NCBI RefSeq assembly: GCF_047238305.1
Contig: NZ_JBDFMO010000001.1
Coordinates: 4,030,001-4,094,000 of the forward strand
Source: Ferdinandcohnia sp047238305
Lineage (GTDB): Bacteria > Bacillota > Bacilli > Bacillales > Bacillaceae_L
Reading direction: 5' to 3'
Length of the DNA stretch: 64,000 bases
Under the pieces are notes generated by a model, which saw only the letters and a list, made by a program, of their open reading frames with translations, searched no databases and was not told where the DNA came from. Numbering within the stretch: the first letter of the stretch is position 1; every line of letters starts with the position of its first letter. Positions 1 through 8,854 of this stretch are shown piece after piece. Position numbers and translations under genes: made by a program.

Positions 1-84
1 ACTTCATCTGCTTGAAAAATGCAATTACAACATTTTTTTAGAAATGATAGAATTGATATTATACGTTGGATCGGAGGATTTTTC

Positions 85-1191
85 ATGCTCATCCCATCAC
101 TTGCTAAAAAAATTATTAACGAAGTACGTAGATTAATTGATGAGGACATTATTATTGTGGATGTTTCAGGAATCATTATCGCAAGTACGGACACAAGTCG
201 AATTGGCAGTTTTCATGAAGGTGCGCTCCTCGCTAGTCGAGACAAAAAGAAAATAATCATAACAAAAGAATTGGAAAGTCACTTAAAAGGTGTAAAGGTG
301 GGAATTAATTTACCCATTTTGTTTAAGCGAAAAGTTGTGGGCGTACTTGGTATTACAGGAATTCCTGATCAAGTTTCTGCGTATGGAGAGCTTTTGAAAA
401 AAATGACCGAGTTGCTAATCCAAGAGAGCTACTATGCTGAGCAAATCGAAATGGAATCCCGTGCACTTGAAACCCTTGTCTTTGATTGGGTTCAGGGAAA
501 AGAAGAATCAGATGAATTTATTAAACGTGCGGAGCATCTAAATATTGATATCGAAAGGAAACGTCAGGTAGTTTTTGCATCTATTAAAAGTGACACAGAA
601 GTTCCAATCAGAAAAATATCAAATCGACTCCAGCAAAGCACACTCTTAAATGAAAATGAGGTCTTTGTCAGATGGGGAAATGAACAGTTTCTCCTCCTGT
701 TAACGGACCGGTCAAAAGAACAAATCCAAAAAGCTCTTCAAGAACTAAAAAAGGAAATAGAAGACTCCTTTTCTGTTAAGGTATCGTTTGGTATTGGTAG
801 TGAGGATTACCTACTAAGACAATCTTTTGATGAAGCTGACCGAGCGCTTCAGGTTGCAAAACGGACGAATTCAATCCAGTTCGACGATGATTTAAAATTG
901 GAGATGCTCATACATGAAACGAGTGGTAACGTACAAATCGAATATGTGAAGCGTACAATCGCTAAACTTCTGGGCGATTATGATTTGCTCCTAACCCTTC
1001 TTGAATATACTAAACAAAACCAGTCCATCAAAGATACTGCGGAGGCTCTTCATATTCATGTGAATACTCTTTCATACCGTTTTAATAAAATCGAAGAGAA
1101 AACCGGTTTGCACCCAAGAAATTTTGTAGATTTAACAACACTTTATCTCGGTCTCTTATTATTGGATAGATCCATAAAAATAGTCGAATAA
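85..1191 (+). CDS. CdaR-family sugar-diacid type transcriptional regulator
   Basis: This 368-residue protein has the layout of the CdaR family. An N-terminal sugar-diacid recognition domain covers about residues 1-130, a degenerate GGDEF-like middle follows, and a C-terminal PucR-type helix-turn-helix lies at about 310-360 (IKDTAEALHIHVNTLSYR). The ATG at 85 is preferred over an upstream in-frame ATG at 19 because GGAGG lies 7 bases before it. The gene sits directly upstream of glcD and glcF in the same direction, the arrangement of B. subtilis ysfB-ysfC-ysfD. It therefore probably activates glycolate oxidation, with glycolate or a related hydroxy acid as inducer (inference). A terminator separates it from glcD, so glcDF may have a separate promoter. 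Confidence 0.85.
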   Translation: MLIPSLAKKIINEVRRLIDEDIIIVDVSGIIIASTDTSRIGSFHEGALLASRDKKKIIITKELESHLKGVKVGINLPILFKRKVVGVLGITGIPDQVSAYGELLKKMTELLIQESYYAEQIEMESRALETLVFDWVQGKEESDEFIKRAEHLNIDIERKRQVVFASIKSDTEVPIRKISNRLQQSTLLNENEVFVRWGNEQFLLLLTDRSKEQIQKALQELKKEIEDSFSVKVSFGIGSEDYLLRQSFDEADRALQVAKRTNSIQFDDDLKLEMLIHETSGNVQIEYVKRTIAKLLGDYDLLLTLLEYTKQNQSIKDTAEALHIHVNTLSYRFNKIEEKTGLHPRNFVDLTTLYLGLLLLDRSIKIVE

Positions 1192-1218
1192 TCACACTAA
1201 TATTTGTAGGTTTCTACA

Positions 1219-1242
1219 TAGCGGATTCTTCCGCTTTTTTTT
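1219..1242 (+). terminator. Rho-independent terminator after the cdaR-like gene
   Basis: A GCGGA/TCCGC stem with a four-base loop is followed by a run of eight T residues. It lies between the regulator stop and the glcD ribosome binding site. Confidence 0.75.
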
Positions 1243-1278
1243 ATGCTTATTATAAGTAGAAAATTTGGAGGCGATACC

Positions 1279-2691
1279 ATGATTGATTCACAAGCAAAAC
1301 AACAATTTATAAAAATTGTCGGTCCGGAAAATTATGATGATTCTAGTACAGGGCAACTCGTATACTCCTATGATGCAACCCCACAATTCCAGTCAATGCC
1401 TGATGCGGTGATTTCTCCTCGAAATAAACAGGAAATAGCGAGCATCGTCAAGGTATGCAATGAATATAAAATTCCAATTGTTCCCCGTGGCTCCGGGACA
1501 AACCTTTGTGCAGGCACTTGTCCAACCGAGGGCGGAGTAGTCCTTCTTTTTAAACATTTAAACAAGATTTTAGAAATCGATGAGGAAAATTTAACAATTA
1601 CGGTCCAACCCGGAGTGATCACCCAAGAGGTAACAAATGCTGTAGAGGCAAAGGGTTTATTTTATCCACCTGACCCTGGTTCGATGAAAATATCCACAAT
1701 CGGTGGCAACATCAACGAAAATTCAGGTGGATTACGCGGACTTAAATATGGTGTGACACGTGATTATGTGATGGGTCTTGAAGTCGTTCTAGCGAATGGT
1801 GAAATCATCAAAACCGGCGGAAAGCTTGCAAAGGATGTGGCTGGATATGACTTAACACGCCTTTTTGTCGGTTCAGAGGGTACACTTGGTATCATTACCG
1901 AAGCCACTCTTAAGCTTATACCTATGCCTGAAACAAAGGAAACGATTCTTGCTCTTTATCAGGATTTGGAGGCCGCTGCCAAAACTGTTTCAAAGATTAT
2001 CGCCAGTAAAATCATCCCGATTACACTTGAATTCCTAGACCAGCCTACTCTTGAAGCAGTCGAGGCATTTGCACAAATCGGTCTTCCAACAGATGCGAAA
2101 GCCATTCTCCTGATTGAGCAGGGTGGTCCAGCAGAAATTGTAAAACGTGATATTGAGAGAATCATAGAAATTTGCAAAGAAGAAAACGCCGTGTCCGTAA
2201 AATCGGCACAATCCGAAGAAGAAGCCGATGCATTAAGGACAGCTAGACGTGCGGCCCTATCTGCGCTAGCACGTTTAAAACCAACCACTATTTTAGAAGA
2301 TGCGACCGTTCCGCGTTCGGAAATTGCCAAGATGGTAAAAGCGATTGAAGAAATCGCGAAAAAATATCAACTCCGAATATGTACCTTTGGTCACGCAGGA
2401 GATGGAAACCTCCATCCTACTTGCTTAACAGATGTCAGAGATCGTGAAGAAATTGATCGAGTCGAAAAAGCATTTGAAGAAATTTTTGAAACAGCAATTG
2501 AACTCGGTGGAACCATCACAGGCGAACATGGCGTTGGCGTGATGAAAGCTCCCTATCTTGAGATGAAATTAGGTGCTGCAGGAATAGCTGCAATGCAAGC
2601 CATTAAAACAGGGCTTGATCCCAATAATATAATGAATCCCGGTAAAATGTTTGCAAAGGATTCTAGAAAACGTGTGGTGGTTTCAAGGTGA
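1279..2691 (+). CDS. glcD: glycolate oxidase subunit GlcD (FAD-linked oxidase)
   Basis: GlcD oxidises glycolate (and often D-lactate) to the 2-oxo acid using FAD. The 470-residue product carries the PCMH-type FAD-binding region with PRGSGTNLCAG at about residue 65 and the GTLGIITEATLKLIP segment near 200. The C-terminal FAD-oxidase domain ends with the family signature TGEHGVGVMK and GLDPNNIMNPGKMF. The ATG at 1279 has GGAGG at 1267-1271; the upstream in-frame ATG at 1243 overlaps the terminator T-run and lacks a good site. The stop overlaps the glcF start by four bases, so the two subunits are translationally coupled. Length matches the B. subtilis homologue YsfC. Confidence 0.93.
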   Translation: MIDSQAKQQFIKIVGPENYDDSSTGQLVYSYDATPQFQSMPDAVISPRNKQEIASIVKVCNEYKIPIVPRGSGTNLCAGTCPTEGGVVLLFKHLNKILEIDEENLTITVQPGVITQEVTNAVEAKGLFYPPDPGSMKISTIGGNINENSGGLRGLKYGVTRDYVMGLEVVLANGEIIKTGGKLAKDVAGYDLTRLFVGSEGTLGIITEATLKLIPMPETKETILALYQDLEAAAKTVSKIIASKIIPITLEFLDQPTLEAVEAFAQIGLPTDAKAILLIEQGGPAEIVKRDIERIIEICKEENAVSVKSAQSEEEADALRTARRAALSALARLKPTTILEDATVPRSEIAKMVKAIEEIAKKYQLRICTFGHAGDGNLHPTCLTDVRDREEIDRVEKAFEEIFETAIELGGTITGEHGVGVMKAPYLEMKLGAAGIAAMQAIKTGLDPNNIMNPGKMFAKDSRKRVVVSR

Positions 2692-4010
2692 CAACAATGA
2701 ACGAACAACAAAAAATCAAAGAGGAATTTCAATCTCGGATGGATCAGAATGAATTACTGAATTGCATGCGCTGCGGGTTCTGCCTTCCAACCTGCCCAAC
2801 CTATATCGAATCCGGCTTTCAGGAATCCCACTCCCCTCGCGGAAGAATCGCATTAATGAAGGCGGTTGTCGATGGACTCATTGAGCCCGATGAGGACTTT
2901 GAAAAATCGTTAAATATGTGCTTAGGCTGTCGCGCTTGTGAACCAGTTTGTCCGTCTGGCGTCAATTACGGACATCTTTTAGAGGAAGCAAGGGATATCG
3001 TTCATCAAAATAAAAAGCATTCATTACCAGTTAAGACTGTAAGAAAAACGGTCTTTGAAGGTCTCTTCCCACATCAAAATCGTATGCGAACCTTAACTGG
3101 ATTACTTGGGGTCTACCAACGTTCTGGCATGCAAAAAGTCGTTCAAAAAAGTGGGCTAATGAAGTTTTTACCTGATAGCTTAGCAACGATGGAACGAGTT
3201 CTACCAGAGGTACCTACTTTAAAAGAACTCAAGAACCGACCATACCACCTTGAGCCTATAGGTGTACAAAAGAAAAAGGTTTCCTTTTTCACAGGTTGTT
3301 TGATGGATACGATGTTCATGAAAACGAATGATGCCACAATGAAATTGCTTCAATTGGCTGGCTGTGAGATTGTTATTCCAAAAACTCAGGCATGCTGTGG
3401 GGCGTTACATGGACATAGTGGAGAAAAAAATAAAGCGAAAGAACTAGCAAAACAAAATATTAGTGCGTTTGAAGAAATTGAAGCAGATTATATTATTACA
3501 AATGCCGGTGGCTGCGGTGCCTTTTTAATTGATTATGGCCATCTTCTAAAAGATGAGCCCAATTGGGCAGAACGAGCAAAAGCTTTTTCAAAAAAGCTTA
3601 AGGATATCTCGTCCGTTTTAGTAGAATTAGAGTTTCATAAAAAAGAGCTTTCCCTTCCTGCTCAGGTCATTACGTACCAAGATTCCTGCCATTTACGAAA
3701 TGTAATGAAGACTGCTTATGAGCCAAGAATGTTACTTCAAGCTATTAATGGGGCCACCTATATAGAAATGAATAATGCAGATAGCTGCTGTGGGTCAGCT
3801 GGAATCTATAACATCGTGGAGTCTGAAATGTCGATGAAAATATTAGATTCAAAAATGAAAAACGTAAAAGATACACAGGCAAAAACCATTGTCACAGCCA
3901 ATCCAGGCTGTTTATTGCAAATGAAACTAGGTATTGAACGTGAAGGATTATCTGATAAAATGCGTGCTATTCATATTGTTGATTTATTGCTTGAGGCAGT
4001 TGAAGGTTAA
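2688..4010 (+). CDS. glcF: glycolate oxidase iron-sulfur subunit GlcF
   Basis: GlcF passes electrons from GlcD to the respiratory chain through Fe-S clusters. The N-terminus has two ferredoxin-type CxxCxxCxxxCP motifs (CMRCGFCLPTCPT near residue 25 and CLGCRACEPVCPS near 77). The C-terminal half has two CCG domains (TQACCGALHGH and ADSCCGSAGIYN). The chosen start is the GTG that overlaps the glcD stop (GTGA); an ATG nine bases downstream is possible. At 440 residues it is close to YsfD of B. subtilis. No GlcE-like third subunit is present, as is usual in Bacillus. Confidence 0.92.
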   Translation: MTTMNEQQKIKEEFQSRMDQNELLNCMRCGFCLPTCPTYIESGFQESHSPRGRIALMKAVVDGLIEPDEDFEKSLNMCLGCRACEPVCPSGVNYGHLLEEARDIVHQNKKHSLPVKTVRKTVFEGLFPHQNRMRTLTGLLGVYQRSGMQKVVQKSGLMKFLPDSLATMERVLPEVPTLKELKNRPYHLEPIGVQKKKVSFFTGCLMDTMFMKTNDATMKLLQLAGCEIVIPKTQACCGALHGHSGEKNKAKELAKQNISAFEEIEADYIITNAGGCGAFLIDYGHLLKDEPNWAERAKAFSKKLKDISSVLVELEFHKKELSLPAQVITYQDSCHLRNVMKTAYEPRMLLQAINGATYIEMNNADSCCGSAGIYNIVESEMSMKILDSKMKNVKDTQAKTIVTANPGCLLQMKLGIEREGLSDKMRAIHIVDLLLEAVEG

Positions 4011-4011
4011 A

Positions 4012-4050
4012 AAACAAGAATCGTCTTTGTTTATAAGGCGATTCTTGTTA
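4012..4050. terminator. terminator between convergent glcF and deacetylase genes
   Basis: An 11-bp stem (AACAAGAATCG with its complement) separates the two convergent genes. The T-run lies on the minus-strand side, so it is a canonical terminator for the deacetylase and a stem-loop without a strong T-run for glcF. Confidence 0.65.
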
Positions 4051-4056
4051 AATGAT

Positions 4057-4773
4057 CTAATTATTTTGAGTCGTATGAGTTCTAAAAAGCATTTCTGAAA
4101 CAGTTACAAATTCATATCCCTCTTTTCCCAGTTTAGTAAGGATACGATCTAATGCTCGAATCGTTTGAGTGCGGTTTCCTCCTGAATCATGAAAGAGGAT
4201 AATATTTCCTGGTTTTATACCTGAAATAACTCGCTTTGTTATCGTGTTAACCCCTGGGTTTTTCCAATCTTCCGTATCTTGATGCCACGACCACAAAACA
4301 ACATGATATCCATTTTCAGCAGCGGTATTAATAATCGTATCATTATAATTCCCACCAACTGGTCGAAAAAGAGTAGGGCTAAACCCAGTTATTTCCTTAA
4401 GCGCGTCGGAAGTTTGAACGATTTCATTCTCAAGTTTTTGGGCATCTCGAATGATATTTAAATGATTAAAGGTGTGATTGGCGATTTCATGTCCCTCTAA
4501 TACTTCACGACGTATAATCTCAGGGTAATTATTTGCATGTTTTCCAACAACAAAAAAAGTGGCCTTTGCTTTATGTTTTGATAGCACATCTAAAATTTCT
4601 GGTGTGTATACGGGGTTTGGACCATCATCAAATGTGATCGCGACCATCTTCTCATTCGTCTTCACTTCCCATGTAATTTTCCCCGTTTTTTCATAGTCAA
4701 AGCGTTCTTTTGCCATTGCAGGAATTTGATTGATCGTCAGTAAAAGGACAATCAATAAGATGTACCTTCCCAC
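4057..4773 (-). CDS. exported polysaccharide deacetylase (NodB fold)
   Basis: This is a family 4 carbohydrate esterase, expected to remove acetyl groups from peptidoglycan or another cell-surface glycan outside the cell. The five NodB motifs are visible: TFDDGP, HTFNH (metal His pair), RPVGG, DTEDW and ILFHDSGG. A hydrophobic signal segment (YILLIVLLL) precedes the domain. A GTG at 4773 is chosen because AGGAGG lies 7 bases upstream; the ATG 21 bases further upstream would place that site inside the gene. The 238-residue length fits PdaB/YheN-type proteins, but I cannot say which paralogue it is or whether its role is in vegetative wall or spore cortex. Confidence 0.85.
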   Translation of the reverse strand: MGRYILLIVLLLTINQIPAMAKERFDYEKTGKITWEVKTNEKMVAITFDDGPNPVYTPEILDVLSKHKAKATFFVVGKHANNYPEIIRREVLEGHEIANHTFNHLNIIRDAQKLENEIVQTSDALKEITGFSPTLFRPVGGNYNDTIINTAAENGYHVVLWSWHQDTEDWKNPGVNTITKRVISGIKPGNIILFHDSGGNRTQTIRALDRILTKLGKEGYEFVTVSEMLFRTHTTQNN

Positions 4774-4851
4774 ATAAGTTCCTCCTTTTATCATCAGCCT
4801 TACTAGTTAGTTTATGGATTTTTTTCATATTTATTTAATCGCTAATCTTGA

Positions 4852-4883
4852 TAAAAAAATGACGAGAACTGTGCTCTCGTCAT
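4852..4883 (-). terminator. terminator after the DUF218 gene
   Basis: A perfect ATGACGAGA/TCTCGTCAT stem with a 7-base loop is followed on the minus strand by six T residues. It starts directly at the stop codon of the DUF218 gene. Confidence 0.85.
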
Positions 4884-5483
4884 TTAATGGTTGTTTTTAT
4901 TTAGTATATATTTTTCCAAATAATATTTCGAGACTGACAAATACTCACGACTATAAGCTTTTAGCAATGTAATCTGCGGTGTTTTTGCAGGTAAACCCTC
5001 CACTTTTAAACCGGCGTCTCTCGCAATTTGAACGGACCGATAAAGGTGATAATCGTTCGTCACAATAATCCCAAGCTTGGCATCCTCAGGGATAAATTGT
5101 TTCGAGAATTTGATGTTTTCATATGTGCTTGTTGAGCGATCCTCGAGGAAGATTCTTGATTCAGGAATCCCTTTGTCCACTAGTTCACGCCTCATTGCCT
5201 CAGCTTCTGTAATATCCTCCCCAGGTCCCTGGCCGCCTGAAGCAATCAAAATCGTATTCTCGTTCTCCTTCGCATACACTGCAGCTGCATCGATACGATA
5301 TTGCAACGCGAGTGATGGGGTTTCACTGTTGACCTTTGCCCCAAGAATAATTAAATAGTCAGCATTTTTGGGTGGTTCTGTATCGGCATACTGCGTCATT
5401 TTATAATGAATACTCCCGAAATATATAACACCTACTATAAGTAAAATTACAATTAAAAGTAGCATCATTTTCCTCTTTTTCAA
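4884..5483 (-). CDS. DUF218 (YdcF/SanA/ElyC-like) membrane-anchored protein
   Basis: The 199-residue protein has one N-terminal membrane anchor (MMLLLIVILLIVGVIYFG) and a DUF218 domain, with YLIILGAKV near residue 45, the ASGGQGPGEDITEAEAM segment and VTNDYHLYRS in the C-terminal half. Related proteins (SanA, ElyC, YdcF) are linked to envelope or vancomycin phenotypes, but the reaction is unknown. The start is ambiguous. A TTG at 5483 gives a positively charged KKRK before the anchor; the ATG pair at 5468/5465 has AAGAGG just upstream. It is monocistronic, with its own terminator. Confidence 0.8.
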   Translation of the reverse strand: MKKRKMMLLLIVILLIVGVIYFGSIHYKMTQYADTEPPKNADYLIILGAKVNSETPSLALQYRIDAAAVYAKENENTILIASGGQGPGEDITEAEAMRRELVDKGIPESRIFLEDRSTSTYENIKFSKQFIPEDAKLGIIVTNDYHLYRSVQIARDAGLKVEGLPAKTPQITLLKAYSREYLSVSKYYLEKYILNKNNH

Positions 5484-5554
5484 AAAGTTTCAACCCCTTT
5501 AGGGTTATTCTATCATTATATCAAATGGTCAAAAAAGGAAAACTTTTTCGTTCG

Positions 5555-5579
5555 GGTCTTCATTCACCTTATGAAGACC
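5555..5579. other. hairpin in the gap before the addA-like 3' end
   Basis: GGTCTTCAT and ATGAAGACC form a perfect 9-bp stem with a 7-base loop. An outer CGGGT/ACCCG pairing may enclose it. No T-run follows on the minus strand, so it is not a standard terminator for the helicase gene. The rest of the gap 5484-5650 shows only a partial repeat of TCTTCATT. Confidence 0.5.
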
Positions 5580-5650
5580 TTTTCTAACCCGACTTCTCTT
5601 CATTCGAGTCTTCATTTGGAATAAATATCAAATTTCCTACACAACCATTC

Positions 5651-8600
5651 CTACACACCTAAAATAATGTTCGATGTAACAAAGTAAAGCTGCTTGTCCG
5701 CCACTTTTTCACCCGTAATTCGTTGCCAAATTTGCTGGTACAGGTCAATTTGTTTTTGATAGTATTTCGCAAGGTCTGGTAGCTTGGCTAGGTCCTTTGG
5801 ACGGTCAGTTTTATAATCGACGATTTTCCATGCACCATTCAGCTTGTATGCAAGGTCAATAATGCCACTAACAAACAGCGTCTCAGCATTACACCCTTTT
5901 TCAACAATCTCGCTCAACGGGTCTTGAGCATCAATTTTCACCGTAAACGGAACTTCTGTTAACACATGATCTGCAATTTGAAGCTCTGCCCAAATCATCG
6001 ATTGTTTAAAATGAGCAACTGCTTCAGCAACTTCATCTCTTCTTCCTAACGAAATTTCATGCTTTTGTAAACTGGAGACAATTGCTTCTTCAGCTTCTTC
6101 TCCTTTGGCAATCTTCTCAAACACCTCGTGGATCGCGGTTCCCCACGTCTGGCCTCCACCTTCCTCACGCTCAATCTCAAGCGTGAACATATCCTGTTTG
6201 TCTTCAGTTGGACTATATGTTGAAAAAGAGGGTTGCTTTCGATCTTCAATCCATCCAAGTAATCCTTGTGTGTCTTCTATGAATTCCTCACGTGTAATGA
6301 TGTGCCTCTGAAGCTCCTTTTCATCATGTGTTAGCTCTAGCTTTTCAAGATCCTCAAGTCCTGGTAAACCATCAAGCAGAAGATTCCACGGATTTTTATC
6401 ATTTTTTGTTTCGAATGAACTGATGATCATAGCATTCTCGGCTCTTGTTGCCGCTACATACAGAATGCGTATTTCTTCCGCAAGTAAATAGGCTTCCTCG
6501 GCATCGAGATAAGACTCCCAGTGTAGAGGCTGCGCAACAGGTTTTCTCGCGAAGCCTTGCTTTCTTTCGAACATAAAATATCCTGTCGATGATTGCTCCT
6601 CACGTCTAATATGGGACCATATTTTATTGCAGACCTCTGGCTTTTTCCCCGGATGGGCCAAGAAAACAATCGGTGCTTCCAAGCCTTTTGCTTTATGGAC
6701 ATTCATAATTCGCACAGCGTTTTCATCTTCCTCCAGATTGATGACCTTTGTTTTTTCTTCAATTTGCTGCTTAACATAATCGACAGCTTGATTGAAGGTT
6801 GTTGCTTCGCCTTCCTCTTTTAAACGAAGTGCTTCAAGAATTTGCAGGAGATTCGTCGCCTCCCTTTTTCCATAGCCTTTCACAAGGAACAATGGGTACA
6901 GCCCAATATCCTCGATTATTTTTTCAATGGCCACTAAAGGTGAATGTGACGTCTTCCATTTTACATATTGTTTAAGCTTTGAAAGTGCTCCTTCAAAATG
7001 CTGTTTTGTTTCGGAATTTAAATGATCGGGCGACGACGCAAAGAGGGAAAAGACTCCACCTGCCTGTCCCCATTGGAAAAGCTCTTCATCACTAATACCA
7101 AACCAAATACTTCGTAATGCTGCAACGAAAGCAATTTGATCGGTAGGATCCACAAGTGCTTCAAGAAGTCGAATAAGGTCCTGAAATTCAAGAATGGTGC
7201 CAATTTCCATTTCACCACTAACGCTAACAGGAATTCCTGCTTCCTCAAGTTTTGTCGCATACACATCGATTCCATCTTTTTGCCTTGTTAAAATCATGAA
7301 TTTCCGTGGCTCGTGACCTTCATTTATTAATTTTTGAATGTGTGCTGTAATACTTTTTGCATCTTCTTCAACCGTAATTGCTTTATTTTTCGCAAATTCA
7401 TCAGCTAAAACTAGCCTTTTAATCCCTGAAAAATCTGATGTACCTGCTTCTTTATGTGAAATGAGCGGACGATAGGCAGCCTGATGAACTGTCTCTTCTT
7501 CCGGCAGTTGCTCTTGAAATACTTGATTCAGTAAGCTTGTTACACGATCTACCGTTCTGAAATTCATAATAAGTTGAAGCACTTCCCCACCATGGGTTTC
7601 AATCAATTGCTTCACTAAATTGTAAATATCAATATCTGCTCGTCGGAACCGGTAAATCGCTTGCTTTGGATCCCCCACAACAAAAAGCGAGCCCGGACGC
7701 GGTTTGCACTTGGTCCACTTCCGTTCCGTGACATCCTCACCCGTTAAATAAAACATGATTTCTGCTTGAATTGGATCGGTATCCTGAAACTCATCGACAA
7801 GCAGTCTTTTGTACTTTCCTTGAAAATACGATCGTACTTCTGCATTATCCTTTAAAAGGACTGCGGTTCTCATTAACAAATCCTGAAAATTCATTAACGA
7901 GCGTTCCTGCTTTATTTTTTCATACTCCGCCAATGCCTCTTGAAATAATTCGATCACAAATGGATGGCAATATTCACGCCATCTTTCAATTAAAGGCTGG
8001 ACGTGGGTCTCGAAAAAACTAGTAATTCTCTCGAGATATTCCTTTGCATCCTCTTTTGAAGTCCATTTGTATTGCGTAACCTTCAATTTTTTATCAAATA
8101 ACTGAAAAATTTTGATTTTTAAAGCATCTGTTTTGTCATCGTATTTAACATGACGAAGCGCATCATCAATCGCTTCCTGGAGACTGTCAGGACCTTTTGA
8201 AATGTCCTTCGGAATGCAGCGACTTGCTTCTTTTAATAACGCGATGAAACGGCGAAATACGTCATCAAGATTTGGCTTTTCGATCACATCAGTTGCCCAC
8301 GCAACATCAGGATAATTCTTCATTTCACAAAAGCGTTCCATTAAATCTTTTTCACGAAGCCCTAAATCATTCATCATTCTAGATTTTTGGGGATGATCCT
8401 GTTCGAGCTTATGCGTGTAGACTAACCATGCCGCCTCAGCAATTTTGTCATCCTCTGTATCCTCAAGTTCAGAAAAATGAACATCAATCCCTGCTTCCAC
8501 TGGTCGCTCGCGCAGTAATCGTGCACAAAAAGAATGGACGGTTCCGATAAACGATTGTTCGATGTTTTGTAAGGCTTCCTCTAGCCAAAATTTCACATCT

Positions 8601-8854
8601 AGATCTGCTTCCTCTTTACATTTTTTCTCAAGAGCTGTTAAGAAGCGCGTTTTCAATTCATCCGCCGCTTTTTTAGTAAAAGTAATTGCGACAATCTCAT
8701 CCATTTTTGCTGTCCCTGTATAGATCAGGTTCACCATTCGTTCAACTAGGCTCGTTGTTTTTCCTGAACCTGCCCCAGCTTCTACAAGGAAATTTTGATT
8801 TAGGACAGAAACAATTTTATCCCTTGCCTCTTGATCGACAATCACCTTAGTCAT
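5651..8854 (-). CDS. AddA/RecB-like UvrD-family helicase with C-terminal nuclease
   Basis: The 1067-residue protein is a superfamily 1A helicase fused to a RecB-type nuclease. Walker A is at residues 26-34 (AGAGSGKTT), motif Ia at about 56 (AITFTKKAADEL), Walker B near 353 (VDEFQDTD), then GDPKQAIYRFR, VHKAKGLEAPIVFL and YVAATRA. The C-terminal PD-(D/E)XK nuclease has GIIDLAY and IVDYKTDRP near residue 1013. It overlaps the preceding addB-like gene by 8 bases. It is about 150 residues shorter than canonical Bacillus AddA, and no sbcCD follows. It is probably a second end-processing helicase-nuclease used in repair or phage DNA degradation (inference). Confidence 0.82.
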   Translation of the reverse strand: MTKVIVDQEARDKIVSVLNQNFLVEAGAGSGKTTSLVERMVNLIYTGTAKMDEIVAITFTKKAADELKTRFLTALEKKCKEEADLDVKFWLEEALQNIEQSFIGTVHSFCARLLRERPVEAGIDVHFSELEDTEDDKIAEAAWLVYTHKLEQDHPQKSRMMNDLGLREKDLMERFCEMKNYPDVAWATDVIEKPNLDDVFRRFIALLKEASRCIPKDISKGPDSLQEAIDDALRHVKYDDKTDALKIKIFQLFDKKLKVTQYKWTSKEDAKEYLERITSFFETHVQPLIERWREYCHPFVIELFQEALAEYEKIKQERSLMNFQDLLMRTAVLLKDNAEVRSYFQGKYKRLLVDEFQDTDPIQAEIMFYLTGEDVTERKWTKCKPRPGSLFVVGDPKQAIYRFRRADIDIYNLVKQLIETHGGEVLQLIMNFRTVDRVTSLLNQVFQEQLPEEETVHQAAYRPLISHKEAGTSDFSGIKRLVLADEFAKNKAITVEEDAKSITAHIQKLINEGHEPRKFMILTRQKDGIDVYATKLEEAGIPVSVSGEMEIGTILEFQDLIRLLEALVDPTDQIAFVAALRSIWFGISDEELFQWGQAGGVFSLFASSPDHLNSETKQHFEGALSKLKQYVKWKTSHSPLVAIEKIIEDIGLYPLFLVKGYGKREATNLLQILEALRLKEEGEATTFNQAVDYVKQQIEEKTKVINLEEDENAVRIMNVHKAKGLEAPIVFLAHPGKKPEVCNKIWSHIRREEQSSTGYFMFERKQGFARKPVAQPLHWESYLDAEEAYLLAEEIRILYVAATRAENAMIISSFETKNDKNPWNLLLDGLPGLEDLEKLELTHDEKELQRHIITREEFIEDTQGLLGWIEDRKQPSFSTYSPTEDKQDMFTLEIEREEGGGQTWGTAIHEVFEKIAKGEEAEEAIVSSLQKHEISLGRRDEVAEAVAHFKQSMIWAELQIADHVLTEVPFTVKIDAQDPLSEIVEKGCNAETLFVSGIIDLAYKLNGAWKIVDYKTDRPKDLAKLPDLAKYYQKQIDLYQQIWQRITGEKVADKQLYFVTSNIILGV

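Noticed and set aside
1..84. Upstream ATG at 19 as start of the CdaR-like protein.
   Set aside because: The ATG at 85 has GGAGG at proper distance, and the extra 22 residues do not look like the family N-terminus.
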